The notes: generated from the sequence alone by a model not told the origin. DNA of 64,000 nt from Zea mays (GCF_902167145.1 NC_050097.1:142439982-142503981), one strand, 5' to 3'; counted from the stretch's first letter, positions 11,034 to 22,123 are shown. Made by a program: numbers and translations.

Positions 11034-11156
11034 GGACTCGCATTGATAGCATTTGTTGCACCATTTTAGTTGCATATACTGTGTTCATTGTTCTAAATTT
11101 CCTTGCTCTTTCGAGTTTTGATTGAATTGTGAGCTTCGGCATTCCAATAAGACTTG

Positions 11157-12389
11157 ATGGCTGACAAGAAGAAGACTAACGACCCAGCTCTTTTCGGGTT
11201 TTACAAAGCCATGGAAGAGACTAATGCAGAAAAGATTGCTCGTGAGACATTTGTTGGAATATCTGAAAGTTCTAGCGACATTAAAGATTTTGACATAGAG
11301 AGTGGGAATGAAGGTGGCGAAGATCGGACCTGGCGACCAAGTGATACTATCTTCAGGAAATCAACCATCAAACAAAGTCAAATTGATGCAATGAAGGGAA
11401 GGTACTTCCACGATATTTCCATTGTGAGGGCTGGGGAAATAGCAGTGCCCCTTTGCCCGAAGCTGATGAAGTAGTCGTTTACAGAAGTTTCATGAAAGCG
11501 AGACTTCGGTTCCCTTTAGATAAATTGTTAGTTGAAGTTTTGAAGACTTTTGAAATATTCCTTCATCAAATCACCCCCGAGGCTATTATCAGGATGGGGA
11601 TTTTTATTTGGGCCATGAGGAGCCAGGGGTTAGAACCAAATGCAAGATGTTTTTGCAATATTCACGAACTGTCATACGAGACAAAGGCCACTAGCAAAGA
11701 ACAATATCACAATAATTTTGGTTGTTACAGCTTCGTACCTCGCTCTGGTGCGAGCTGTCCAGTTCCAACGTTTCGTAAGAGGTGACCAGGGTCCTGGATG
11801 CAAGAGTGGTTTTATGTGAAAAAATGACCTGGTCGAAAGAGAAGATATTAAGGGTATCATTCAGCGCCCTATCTGGTCTCCCTTCGACATCAGAAGGCCA
11901 TCTCTTGCTCTTGGGAATGACATAGAAGCATGCCAAGCTACGTATAACACAGTTTGCACATATATTGACACAAGGGATTTGGTCTAGGAGCACATTGCGT
12001 ACAGAGTGTGGCCTCTCTCAAGCGGCTGGGAGATGCTGACCGAAGCTGCTTCTAGGTCCAGCCAGGATGGTTTAGTTTACCTGAAGTATACCTTGAGGTA
12101 CCGAAATTAATTCGATGAGCCGAATGATGACTGTCTAGATTGCATTGAGGCAACTAGCGACGAGTTTCTTGGTGCCTACACGAGGGCCGAGGATGATGCC
12201 CTAACAGTGGCCTTCGGAGGGCGAGACAAGAAGAGATTGAAAAGAGCCTTTGATGTTATTGGTTTCGTGTACCCAAACTATTGTTATCCCTCGCGAAAGC
12301 AAGGAAAGAAGAGAAAGGCTGCTGCTTCGGCTATTTCTACCACGCCAAAGGGAAAAAAGGTTAAAGTTTTGACGCACCAGCCCAGGTAC
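11157..12389 (+). pseudogene. Antisense gene of element C, many breaks, truncated by element D
   Basis: Starts MADKKKTNDPALFGFYKAM at 11157, followed by WRPSDTIFRKSTIKQSQIDA and GRYFHDISIVRAG as in D and E. The frame shifts near 11440, resumes as DEVVVYRSFMKARLRFPLDK (the PF04195-like region), then breaks repeatedly after 11780. A last homologous part (AFGGRDKKRLKRAFDVIGF) is at 12207-12389. It ends inside exon 1 at the D junction, so the intron sites are not present. It is the most decayed of the five copies. Confidence 0.75.
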
Positions 12390-12479
12390 TGTTGGTCCTT
12401 GTTCTCGGATGCTATACATCAAGAACAAAGCAACACAATTATTAACGACTAAAGACTTTTGTCCTTCGAAGCATTATCT
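12390..12479 (-). repeat. LTR fragment of element D
   Basis: TGTTGGTCCTTGTTCTCGGA and the following ~70 bases match the start of the full LTR at 12489. The match ends at CATTATCTC, where the primer-site remnant begins, so this is a deletion junction. Confidence 0.75.
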
Positions 12480-12488
12480 CGGCACCAA

Positions 12489-13145
12489 TGTTGGTCCTTG
12501 TTCTCGGATCTATACATCAAGAAAAAAGCAACACAATTGTTAATGATTAAAGACCTTCATCCTTCGAAGCATTATCTCCCTTGGGATATAATGATCTTCA
12601 GACGAAAGTCATGAAGAGTATACCTTCATCATTTCAGTGAACAAAATGTAAATAGAGGCATATGAAACACAAAAGAATATAAACAACCATTAAAATCATT
12701 AGATTATTTATATTCTCATTTTATAAACATAGATAAACATTTATACCTTCGGCTTGACAGAAGATGGAAAAGCGAAAGCGACACGAGAGTGATTACAATC
12801 CAGCGTGAACAGTATGGTGTTACTGTTCATATATTATAGGCACATGACGTAGCCTGGACGAAATTACATTCATGTCTCTGACATTTACTGTCGACCGTAA
12901 AGCAAACTATCAAGGACTAGGTAGTCTTTTCTCCTTTAAGTCGGTTCAATTTTTTACCATTGTTATCATGCTAAGCCGAAGGTCCTTCAGCCATAGCTTC
13001 AGCGCCCGTTCACCCTTCCTTCAAACCGCACCTTCATATTACGCACACCTTCATCTCAAGACCGAAAACCTCCTGTAACAGTCTTATACTGAGAAAGATG
13101 TTAGTTAAGTTTTTGAGGACCTTCGGAAGAGGAAGGCCCCCAACA
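12489..13145 (-). repeat. Full LTR of element D (657 bp)
   Basis: Begins TGTTGGTCCTTG and ends GCCCCCAACA at 13145, followed by GTAGCCCCTC, the reverse of the polypurine tract. Same family as the C LTR. Confidence 0.8.
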
Positions 13146-13301
13146 GTAGCCCCTCACAGTATTAATATGTTTTTGTATTTAACAAATTGAGACTGTGACA
13201 TGAACGAAGACCTTTAGCCGAAGGTCCGAAAAACACCTTCCCTTCGCTAGAATAGCGAAAGTCAATGACATGTAGGGCCCTCCAAGTTGCAATGCGCTGG
13301 G

Positions 13302-13311
13302 CATATAAATA
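13302..13311 (+). promoter_or_regulatory. TATA box of the antisense gene in element D
   Basis: CATATAAATA lies about 156 bases inside the LTR and 139 bases before the ATG at 13441, the same geometry as in C. Confidence 0.65.
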
Positions 13312-13440
13312 AGAACCACAATGATATCATTTGGTGCACCATCTTAATCGCTTGGGCTATTTTTTTCAAGCTTGAATTCTCTTATTCTGTCAGATTTTGC
13401 TTGATTTGTGAGCTTCGGCATTTGCACCAGTGCTCACCAA

Positions 13441-14023
13441 ATGGCTGAAGAGAAGAAGGTTGTTGATCCTGCTCTAGCTAGTTTTTACGAGGCTATGGAG
13501 AAGACAAACACATAAAAGATTAAAAATGAAATGCTAGCTGGTTTATCTGAAGATTCTGCGATAGCGAAGGCTTTGATATGGAAAGTGAAGACGAAGTTGC
13601 CAAAAATCGGCCCTGGCGACTGAGTCATACCATCTTCGGAAAGCCATCCATCAAGCAGAGTCAGATTGATGCTATGAAAGGGAGATATTTCTGTGATATT
13701 TCCATTGTGAGAGCTGGAGGGGATAGCGCTGCCCCTGCACCCAAAGTGGATGAAGTGGTTGTCTATAGGAGCTTCATGAAGGCAGGGCTTCAGTTTCCAT
13801 TAAGTAAATTTTTAGTTGAAGTGCTAAAGACCTTTGAGATTTTTCTTCATCAGATTACCCCCGAAGCCATAATCAGGATGGAGATTTTTATTTGGGCCGT
13901 GAGAAGCCAAGGACTGGAGCCTAGTGCAAAATGCTTCTGCAATATGCACGAGCTATCTTACGAAATGAAGGCTACTGGGAAGGAACAGTATCACAATAAT
14001 TTTGGTTGTTACGACTTCGTGCC
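13441..14023 (+). pseudogene. Antisense gene of element D, cut by element E
   Basis: Starts MAEEKKVVDPALASFYEAM at 13441, with a TAA stop in codon 25 and a frameshift near 13555. It then runs open as WRLSHTIFGKPSIKQSQIDA and on through the PF04195-like region (DEVVVYRSFMKAGLQFPLSK). The homology stops in mid-frame at 14023, where the E LTR starts. Only the N-terminal third remains. Confidence 0.8.
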
Positions 14024-14690
14024 TGTTGGGGGCCTTCGGCTTTTGAAGGTCCTCAAAAACATGATTTAACAATGTTTCTGGAGAATGATGCATGAACAGG
14101 TACCTTCGGACTTAGGTCAAAACCACAGTGTGAAGAAGCACAAAGAATACGAAGGATGGCGCAGAGCCGAAGCTATGCGCAGGAGAGCTTCGGCGTGATA
14201 GCAGAAAAGGAAACCAACTTAAAGGGGAAAATGCTATTTAAACCCCGATGGATTACTATAGAGTTATTAGCAAATGTAAAGGGCATGGGTGTAATTTTAC
14301 ATGGGCTGCGTCCCGTGCCTATAAATAGATGAACAATGCTCCTGTACTGTTCACGCTGACTTGGCATTTGCTTTTGCGTCACGCTTGTACTTTTGCCTTC
14401 TTTCAAGCCGAAGGTATATATGTAATTTGTTATCATTTCTATTTTTCCATAATAATAAAATAGAAATGAGCTAATAATAATATTTAAGTGTTTATGTTAT
14501 TTCTCATAACTTATATGAATTCCTCTTAATTATTTGTTGTACTGATGAAGGTATGTCCTTCATGACCTTCGTCCGAAACTCATTATATCCCAAGGGAAAT
14601 AATGCTTCGAAGGACGAAGGACTTTAACGTTTAACAATTTCTGTGTTGCCTTGTTCTTAATTCATAGCATTTAAGGACAAGTCCCCAACA
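14024..14690 (+). repeat. 5' LTR of element E (667 bp)
   Basis: Starts TGTTGGGGGCCTTCGGC and ends GTCCCCAACA at 14690, followed directly by the primer site. A TATA box (CTATAAATAG) is near 14319-14329. It aligns with the partial 3' LTR at 54189-54716. Confidence 0.9.
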
Positions 14691-14709
14691 TTGGCACCCA
14701 CCTCCGGTG
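14691..14709 (+). promoter_or_regulatory. Primer-binding site of element E
   Basis: TTGGCACCCACCTCCGGTG directly follows the LTR. It differs from the A and G sites only by GCA for GCG, which may be a C-to-T type decay read on the other strand. Confidence 0.75.
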
Positions 14710-14749
14710 AACCCTTTTCGACCACCTTCGGCAAGCATCGACCTTCGTC

Positions 14750-16275
14750 ATGCCGCCAAAGAAAGCTTCAGCGATAGGGACTGCCGCTCTGCAGCCGCTG
14801 GACCTGAACCAGGAGACCCTTTCTCTTCGAGAGTCCCGAAGCCAGAAGAGGAAGGCCACCAGTCCAACACCCCAAGAGGATGACTTAGACCAAGAGATCA
14901 GGATTATGGAGATGCTTCATCAGCAAGTGCAAAAGAAGAAGGAAAAATGGCTCGGCTAGCTGACCTACAAAGGAAGATTGACGAAGCCACTGAAGAAGTG
15001 CGTCATCTTACTCAAGATGAGCAAAACCGAAGGCCCCAACACAGAGAGCTTCACCAAGAGGGCTTCTTCAACGAGGATGATTGGTATGAGGATTTCCATC
15101 ATGGAAATTTTGCTTTTGATGATGCTTCTCCTCTGTCAGCAGAACTACAGGCTACACCTTGTCCCCCGTCTTACAAGCCACCCCAGCTCCCCATGTATGA
15201 CGGACACTCAGATCCGAAGCAGTTTCTGATGAGCTACGAAGCTACCATATCTTCATATGGAGGCAATACTGCAGTCATGGCGAAGTCTTTCGTCATGGCA
15301 GTCAAGAATGTTGCACAAACCTGGTACTCATCTCTTCGGCCAGGAACAATCACATCATGGCAGAAGCTAAAGGACATGCTGATCACCAGTTTCCAAGGGT
15401 TTCAGACGAAGCCGGTTACTGCTCAAGCTTTGTTCCAGTGCACGCAAGATCACGAAGAATACCTTCAGGCGTATGTCCGAAGGTTCTTGCGTCTGAGGGC
15501 ACAAGTGCCAACAGTGCCCAATGAAATTGTCATTGAGGCCATGATCAAGGGGCTTCGGCCAAGACCTACGACCCAATATTTTGCCAGGAAGCCCCTTTAG
15601 ACCCTGGAGAAATTGCTTCAGAAGATGGATGAATACATCCGCGCTGATAATGACTTTCGGCAGAAAAGGGAGGAAGCTTACAGGTTCTCCGAAATGACCA
15701 GGGGCTTCGGAGGGAGAGTCCACCCAAGGCACGTTAGATCAATCCACTCTACTCAGAATGACGACAGAGGAGGTCAGCAGCAGAGGCCGCAATATTCCTC
15801 CCAGGCTTCGGGGCAGCAACAAAGCTATCCTCGGCCTCCAGCTCCAAGGGGCAGAGGCGCCAAGGGCTTCGGTGGAAGGTTTGGGGATCAGCCCAGGAAA
15901 ATTTATTGCCTATTCTGCGGTGAGGACAAGGGTCATACTACAAGGATGTGCCATGTCACCATCCAGAAACAGAAGGAGATAGCAGAAGCTGCAGCCCAAC
16001 AGAATCAGCCAAAGCAAGTTATGCATACTGCTTCGTATCACTCACCATACATACCAGAGTATGTGGGTAACCATCCTGCAGCTTCTGTTGCTTCGGCAAG
16101 CCAATCACAGGCATCTTGGCAACAGCCTCCACCTCCACCACCAATGCAACCTGCATACTCCCGAGGCCAACAGCCAGAAAGGAGCTAGCATACTCACCAG
16201 CAGCGAGACTTCAGGGAGGAGTTCGAAGCTCGCACTATCAACAATATTGTGCCAGAATCGAAGCATATCTACTAA
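14750..16275 (+). pseudogene. gag: gag of element E, frameshifted and with an in-frame amber codon
   Basis: Starts MPPKKASAIGTAALQPL at 14750. The frame breaks at about 14950 by loss of one base relative to the A copy and continues from MARLADLQRKIDEATEEV. The gag core includes PMYDGHSDPKQFLMSYEA and WYSSLRPGTITSWQKLKDML. A TAG at 15598-15600 stops the frame at the same codon as in element A. The downstream part holds a glutamine/proline-rich stretch, the knuckle CLFCGEDKGHTTRMC and the SKHIY end (TAA at 16273). A further TAG at 16186-16188 follows RGQQPERS. No protease follows. Confidence 0.85.
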
Positions 16276-16846
16276 GGGATATCCTACCTCTGAAATAGTT
16301 TTTGCATTTGTCATCATTTTCTTTTTTAATAAGGAGCAATCATCCAAAGCCTAGTTCTTTTGTTGTTTTCAATTTCTTGTAATAGCTTCATTATTGTCAT
16401 GATATAATATACCTTCTCAGACTCACGAAGTTCCAAAAGTTGGTGAAGCATGAAAGTTGTTCTCAAGAGAACGCGGGGTTCATAAATTATATTACAAGTT
16501 TTGTCGAAGCAACAAAAAGTCGTTCTAAGGAACGCAACGTAAGTTTTGTCGAAGCAACAAAAAGTCGTTCTAAGGAACGCAACGTAAGTTTCCCGAAGCA
16601 ACAAAAAGTCATTCTAAGGGGCGCAACATAAGTTTTCTGCTCAAAAGTCGTTCCAAAGGGAATGCAGAGCTTACAGCGAAAAATAAACGCTGAGTCCGCC
16701 GAAGTATAAGGCGAAGCGCGAAAAGTCAACGCGAATATTGCCGAAATAGAAGGCGAAGAAGCTCCTAAGGGAGGCTTACAGCGAAAAGTCAGCGCTGACA
16801 CACCGAAAAATAAGCGGTGAAGCCGAAAAATAAATGGCAAAGAGAT
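16276..16846. other. Non-coding spacer of element E with tandem repeats, left of F
   Basis: No gene. It holds a 45-base tandem repeat of about three copies (16497-16640; GTCGTTCTAAGGAACGCAAC recurs) and then diverged pieces of the same GGAGGCTTACAGCG family seen in A. Element F interrupts it at 16847. Confidence 0.75.
16497..16640. repeat. 45-base tandem repeat, about 3 copies
   Basis: The unit includes AACAAAAAGTCGTTCTAAGG and GTAAGTTTTGTCGAAGC; copies start near 16502, 16547 and 16592, the last more diverged. It sits between gag and the antisense gene, as in A, and its counterpart in G lies between pol and the antisense gene. Confidence 0.8.
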
Positions 16847-18412
16847 TGTAACACCCCAGGTGTTACTCAGGGTGTCCACCCTAGGGTTACCCCCTTTTTA
16901 ACCCATTATCACATGAAGATTTGTATGGGCAAAGTACCTCAAACTTTGAATTCAAGGTCCTAATCAAGTGCAAACCATCTTGGATATCATGCCCTAGCTT
17001 GTCATGCACATCTAAGTGGGGATTTCCCAAAACCCTAAAGCAAACCCCCCAGGGGCAATAGGAACCCTAATTGAAGCTATGATCAAAAGATCATGTAAAC
17101 CTTATGATCATGGTTTGGGCCAAATATAAAAGTTGTAAAATACTTCATAACCTACAATTAATAGTAAGGAAGTACCCCCAAAAAGTTTTCAGAAAAGTCC
17201 TAAAAAGTTCACCTAAGGATCAGCACAAGGGAGAATTTAGTTTTTGCCTAAGTACAAAAACTAACCCTTGCACAAAGATTCCACATGTTCACCTTAATCC
17301 AATTTTCAAAACCCTTCGACCCAATTGACAAAGTGGCGCCAAATTAACCCTAGAACACCCTGGAAAGAGATGACACCTACCCTAGAGCGCTAGACACGAC
17401 TTGACACCACTTTTGTCTCGGTTCGGACCTAGCTGACACAACAAACTTCTTCCCTCTCTATCTCCCTACCCCGACCATATCTCGACTTGGAACTCACAGC
17501 AAAAAGGTAGGATTTGGAGCAGAGAAGCGACCGTACACAGTGACTTTGCCAAGATACGCACGCTATGGTGCTCTAATCCGCCGTTGAACCATGGCAGAAG
17601 CAAGCTTCCACGTGTTCGACGCGAGCTGACATCCGGGGGCGCGCTCAGAGCACGCCCGTGCGCGAACCCCCGCGCGCCCGCGGCCGCCCGTGACCACGCC
17701 CGCGCCACGGCTATAAAGCCCGCCCCAGTGCTTGGCTGCCTTTCCCGTTGCCTCCTTCGTACCTCGCCTGACTTACTCGAGCCAGCCATTAGCTCCGGCG
17801 ACCTCCCCGCGACCCGCCAGTGCCGCCCGAGAGCAACCACCGTGGCCAGCCCTTTCCCCGTCCTCCTCCGTTTGATCCAAGCCCTCAAATAGCTTCCTAG
17901 TAAGGCCGTGAGACTTGCTCAAGCTTGACCCGGGGACCCGCGTCACCGGAATAGCTCAATCGTGCTCACCGGAGTTCAAGAACCCGCCGGCGCACGTGGA
18001 CCAGGTAAGCCTCTGCACCGATTTCCAATTCGTTGCGCGTATGGCCTCTACATCACCCCGTGGAGCTCCTCGTACACCCTAATTGAACTATACCGCCGTG
18101 GTTTGGCCGGAGCAGGAGCCGCCGCCGACCCTCGCCGCCTGTGCTCGTGGCCAGGGTAGCTCTGACCACCTCCGACGCTGACCCGCACACCGACGTGACC
18201 GTCGCGACCTCCCGGACGTCACTGACCACCCCGCCGGAGCTCTACTGCCGCCGGTAAGCCCCACCGCCGTAATCTATGCCGCGGGTACTGTTTAAGTCAG
18301 TCAGGGAGCGCGAGTTAGATTTCGGTTAGGTCCAGGGGGTTTTGTGCAATGTCAGTGACCCATGCCAATAGTGGACCGAGGACTGTTTTGTGAGAAAAGG
18401 AAGAGATAAACC
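16847..18412 (+). repeat. 5' LTR of F, left part (interrupted by H)
   Basis: Starts TGTAACACCCCAGGTG, matching 45870 onward. A TATA box CTATAAA at 17711-17717 is in a very GC-rich stretch, followed by GTAAGC donor-like sites near 18005 and 18253. The last five bases AAACC are the H target-site copy. Confidence 0.95.
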
Positions 18413-18654
18413 TGAAAGGGAAATGTGCCCTTGGGCCATTTCTAAGTATTTTGGTGATTGAGTGCCAACACAAGTGCTTAAATGTGAATCTATACCCATG
18501 GATGGACAAAGCGCAAATCAAGAGTAAAGGTATGTTTCTAAGCCTTAGTACATTGTTTTGAAGACTAATGTATTGTGTCTAAGTGCTTGAAACAGGAGAA
18601 ATCAAGTCAGAGAAAAGTTGGCTGTGTACAGCCAAAAGGCTGTTCGGTCTGGAG

Positions 18655-19007
18655 CACCGGACTGTCCGGTGGTGCGCCGGACAGTGTCCGGTGCGCCATA
18701 CTGACTCGGGCGAACTGGCCGCTCTCGGGAACTTACCGGCGACGTACGGCTATAATTCACCGGACTGTCCGGTGTGCACCAGACTGTCCGGTGAGCCAAC
18801 GGTCGGCCGGACCAACGGTCGGCCGCGCGATCTGCGCGGGACACGTGGCCGAGCCAACGGCTAGAAGGGGGCACCGGACTGTCCGGTGTGCACCGGACAT
18901 GTCCGGTGCGCCAACGGCTCTCTGGTGGCCAACGGTCGGCTGCGCCGTTTAAGGAAAGAAATCGGGCACCGGACAGTGTCCGGTGTGCACCGGACTGTCC
19001 GGTGCAC
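18655..19007. repeat. CACCGGACTGTCCGGTG palindrome array in LTR H
   Basis: The 17-base dyad or close variants (also CCGGACAGTGTCCGG) occur about eight times between 60 and 420 bases upstream of the TATA box; each copy could form a hairpin or bind a dimeric factor. The array is repeated in the 3' LTR (26470-26822) and has a counterpart in LTR B. Confidence 0.85.
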
Positions 19008-19070
19008 CAGTCGACAGAAGGCAAGATCAGCCTTCCAGATTTGCTCTCAACGGCTCCTAGCTGCCTTGGG

Positions 19071-19080
19071 GCTATAAAAG
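19071..19080 (+). promoter_or_regulatory. TATA box of the H LTR promoter
   Basis: GCTATAAAAG, a canonical TATA box downstream of the palindrome array; the same box in the 3' LTR is at 26886-26895. Confidence 0.8.
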
Positions 19081-19672
19081 GGACTCCTAGGCGCATGGAG
19101 GAGTACACCTAGCATTCCTACAACATTCCTAAGCACCAAGACATCGATTCCGCGCATTTGGTTCATTGTGATAGCATCTAGAGCTCTTGTTGAGTTGTGA
19201 ACTCATTGAGTTGTGTTGCGAGCTCTTGTTGCGACTTGTGTGCGTGCTGTTGCTCTGATTTTGAGTCTTGTGTGCGTTGCTAGTTCCTCCCTTACTCTGT
19301 ATTTCTTTGTGAATCTCAAGTGTAAGGGCGAGAGGCTCCAAGTTGTGGAGATTCCTCGCAAACGGGATATTGAAAGGCAAAGCAAAACACCGTGGTATTC
19401 AAGTTGGTCTTTGGACCGCTTGAGAGGGGTTGATTGCAACCCTCGTCCGTTGGGATGCCACAACGTGGAGTAGGCAAGCGTTGGTCTTGGCCGAACCACG
19501 GGATAAACCACTGTGTCATCTCTGTGTTTGATCTCTTGTGGTATTGTGTTTTGTTGAGACTCATCTCTAGTCACTTGGCGATTATTGTGCTAACACTTAA
19601 CAAGTTCCTTTGTGGCTATAAGTTTAAGTTTCACAGGATCACCTATTCACCCCCCCTCTAGGTGCTCTCAAT

Positions 19673-19684
19673 TGGTATCGGAGC
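19673..19684 (+). promoter_or_regulatory. Primer-binding site of H
   Basis: TGGTATCGGAGC begins 2 bases after the LTR end. It has one change (G for A) from the usual plant iMet tRNA match, also present in element F. Confidence 0.9.
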
Positions 19685-19719
19685 CGTTCTCTTCACAAAG
19701 GGACTAACCGCCCGAAGAG

Positions 19720-22116
19720 ATGGATCCTAAAGGGAAGGGAATCGTGATCAACGACAAGGAGAAGGAGTCCTTCGTCAACGAGCCAAGGGATGACAAGTCC
19801 AACGACTGGGGCTCGGGCCACAGACGCAAAGATGGGAAGAAGAAGAAGACAAGACGCATCAAGGAGATCGTCTACTACGACAGCGATGAGTCTACTTCCT
19901 CCCAAAAGGACGACGAGCACAACGAATACGAGAGAAAGAAACCGGTCAATTCGAACTTTTCTTTTGATTACTCTCGTATTCCTCAAAGTACTAATGCTCA
20001 TTTATTATCTATTCCACTTGGTAAACCTCCTCATTTTGATGGAGAGGACTACAGATTTTGGAGTCACAAAATGCGTAGTCACTTGTTCTCTCTCCATCCT
20101 AGCATATGGGAGATTGTAGAAAGTGGAATGCACTTTGATAGTACGGATAGTCCCATGTTTATTAATGAACAGATTCATAAAAATGCACAAGCTACTACTG
20201 TGTTGCTAGCCTCTTTGTGCAGGGACGAGTACCATAAGGTGAGCGGCTTGGACAATGCCAAGCAGATCTGGGACACCCTCAAGATCTCTCATGAGGGGAA
20301 TGATGTCACCTTGCTCACCAAGATGGAGTTGGTGGAGGGCGAGCTTGGACGGTTCGCAATGATAAGGGGCGAGGATCCAACTCAAACATACAACCGGCTC
20401 AAGACCCTTATCAACAAAATAAGGAGCTACGGAAGCACACGATGGACGGATCACGACGTCGTCCGCCTAATGCTAAGGTCCTTTACCGTTCTTGACCCTC
20501 ATTTGGTGAACAATATTCGTGAAAATCCTAGGTACACCAAGATGTCGCCCGAAGAAGTTCTGGGGAAGTTCGTAAGCGGGCGAATGATGATCAAGGAGGC
20601 AAGATATGTGGACGACGCGTTGAACGGTCCTATTCATGAGCCTCAACCCACTGCTCTCAAGGCAACGAGGAGCAAGGAGGCGCTACCGAGCAAGGCGGTG
20701 CAAGTTGAGGCGGCCGGGCTAAATAATGAGGAGATGGCCCTCATCATTAAGCGCTTCAAGACGGCGCTTAAAGGTCGCAAGGGACTGCCAAGCAAGACCA
20801 AGACAAAGGAGAAGTGCTCATGCTTCAAATGTGGTAAGATTGGTCATTTCATTGCTAACTGTCCCGATAATGAAAGTGACCAGGAAAAGGGGAACAAAAG
20901 GGAGAAGAAGAAGCATTACAAGAAGGCCAAGGGCGAGGCACATATCGGAAAGGAGTGGGATTCGGATTGCTCCTCCTCCGACTCCGACAATGAAGGACTC
21001 GCCGCCACCGCCTTCAACAAGTCATCCCTCTTCCCCAACGAGCGTCACACTTGCCTCATGGCAAGGGAGAAGAAAGTAAGCACTCATGATACTAGTACTT
21101 ATGCTTCTTCAAGTGAGGATGAGTCTAGTGATGATGATGAGATAGATTACTCATGCTTATTCAAGGGATTAGATAGATCTAAAATTAATAAGATTAATGA
21201 GTTGATTGATGCTTTGAATGACAAGAATAGATTACTAGAAAAACAAGAGGATCTTTTATATGAGGAGCATGATAAATTTGTTAGTGCACAAAATTCTCTT
21301 GCTCTAGAAATTAAAAGGAATGAAATGCTCTCTAGTGAATTATCTACTTGTCATGAATCCATCTCTAAATTAAAAAGTGTTAATGATGATTTGAATGCTA
21401 AGTTAGAAATAGCTAGTAAATCAACATCTTGTGTAGAAATTGTTGAAACTTGCAATAGGTGTAAAGATTTTGACATTGATGCTTGTAGTGAACATCTAGT
21501 TTTAATTTCCAAACTTAATGATGAATTGGCTAGTCTTAATGCTCAACTTAAGACTAGCAAGAGCAATTTTGATAAGCTAAAATTTGCAAGGGATGCCTAC
21601 ACAATTGGTAGACACCCCTCAATTAAGGATGGACTTGGCTACAAGAAGGAAGCCGAGAACTTGACAAGCCATAAGGCTCCCATCTCCGTCAAGGAGAAAG
21701 GGAAGGCCCCTATGGCTAGTAGTGTGCAAAAGAACCATGCCTTTATGTACCATGATAGGAGACAATCTAGAAATGCTTATAGGAGATGTAACGCATATGA
21801 TGCTTCTGATTCTCATGACATGTTTGCTTCTAGTTCTTCTTATGTGCATGATAGAAATGTTGGTAGGAGAAATGTTGTTCATAATATGCCTAGGAGAAAT
21901 GTTGTTGACGTTCCTAGGAAAGTAATGAATGAACCCTCTACAATTTATCATGCTTTAAAAGCTTCCTTTGCTATTTGTAGAAAGGATAGGAAAATAGTTG
22001 CTAGGAAGTTAGGGGCAAAATGCAAGGGAGACAAAACTTACATTTGGGTCCCTAAGGATATTTGCACTAACCTTGTAGGACCCAACATGAGTTGGGTACC
22101 TAAGACCCAAGCCTAA
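19720..22116 (+). CDS. gag: gag polyprotein of H (798 aa, intact)
   Basis: Starts MDPKGKGIVINDKEKESF about 35 bases after the primer site, the usual short leader of this clade. Order: charged, lysine-rich N-terminus with a RRKDGKKKKTRR stretch; LLSIPLGKPPHFDGEDYRFW; gag core (about residues 90-310); CCHC knuckle CFKCGKIGHFIANC at residues 368-381; acidic-serine region; long coiled-coil-prone C-terminus (about residues 480-640). Forms the particle and binds RNA. Ends TAA at 22114 and pol follows in another frame, so pol expression needs a frameshift or other bypass. An open frame of this length fits a recent insertion. Confidence 0.95.
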   Translation: MDPKGKGIVINDKEKESFVNEPRDDKSNDWGSGHRRKDGKKKKTRRIKEIVYYDSDESTSSQKDDEHNEYERKKPVNSNFSFDYSRIPQSTNAHLLSIPLGKPPHFDGEDYRFWSHKMRSHLFSLHPSIWEIVESGMHFDSTDSPMFINEQIHKNAQATTVLLASLCRDEYHKVSGLDNAKQIWDTLKISHEGNDVTLLTKMELVEGELGRFAMIRGEDPTQTYNRLKTLINKIRSYGSTRWTDHDVVRLMLRSFTVLDPHLVNNIRENPRYTKMSPEEVLGKFVSGRMMIKEARYVDDALNGPIHEPQPTALKATRSKEALPSKAVQVEAAGLNNEEMALIIKRFKTALKGRKGLPSKTKTKEKCSCFKCGKIGHFIANCPDNESDQEKGNKREKKKHYKKAKGEAHIGKEWDSDCSSSDSDNEGLAATAFNKSSLFPNERHTCLMAREKKVSTHDTSTYASSSEDESSDDDEIDYSCLFKGLDRSKINKINELIDALNDKNRLLEKQEDLLYEEHDKFVSAQNSLALEIKRNEMLSSELSTCHESISKLKSVNDDLNAKLEIASKSTSCVEIVETCNRCKDFDIDACSEHLVLISKLNDELASLNAQLKTSKSNFDKLKFARDAYTIGRHPSIKDGLGYKKEAENLTSHKAPISVKEKGKAPMASSVQKNHAFMYHDRRQSRNAYRRCNAYDASDSHDMFASSSSYVHDRNVGRRNVVHNMPRRNVVDVPRKVMNEPSTIYHALKASFAICRKDRKIVARKLGAKCKGDKTYIWVPKDICTNLVGPNMSWVPKTQA

Positions 22117-22123
22117 ATTTGCC

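Larger units (their letters stand above)
10149..12389 (-). mobile_element. Element C: decayed Tat-clade Ty3/gypsy fragment (3' LTR plus antisense gene)
   Basis: By comparison with E and G, the LTR at 10149-10867 is the 3' LTR of a minus-strand element, followed by the TATA box and first two-thirds of the antisense gene. The sequence stops at 12389 where LTR sequence of element D begins. No gag or pol from C is in the window. Confidence 0.7.
12390..14023 (-). mobile_element. Element D: rearranged Tat-clade fragment (LTR piece, primer site, LTR, antisense gene)
   Basis: A 90-base LTR start (12390-12479) is followed by GGCACCAA, a remnant of a primer-binding site, and then a full LTR (12489-13145). 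That LTR is followed not by flank but by the leader and antisense gene that normally follow a left-hand LTR. The middle LTR therefore looks shared between two head-to-tail units, with the first unit internally deleted. The right end is cut by element E at 14024. Confidence 0.6.
18413..19670 (+). repeat. 5' LTR of H (1258 bp)
   Basis: From TGAAAGGGAAATGTGCC to GGTGCTCTCA. The U3 palindrome array is at 18655-19007, and TATA box GCTATAAAAG at 19071-19080 is about 600 bases before the LTR end. It is identical to the 3' LTR except for two bases. Confidence 0.97.

Noticed and set aside
18575..19108. Overlapping frames through the palindrome array of H (and 7637-8275 in B)
   Set aside because: The frames read the same palindromes in several phases and on both strands (TVRWCTGQS-type repeats), so they are by-products of the repeat.
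22117..22123. TTGCAG just after the gag stop of H as a splice acceptor for pol
   Set aside because: The sequence fits an acceptor, but no convincing donor in gag could be chosen by eye; the gag-pol frame change is left unexplained rather than called.
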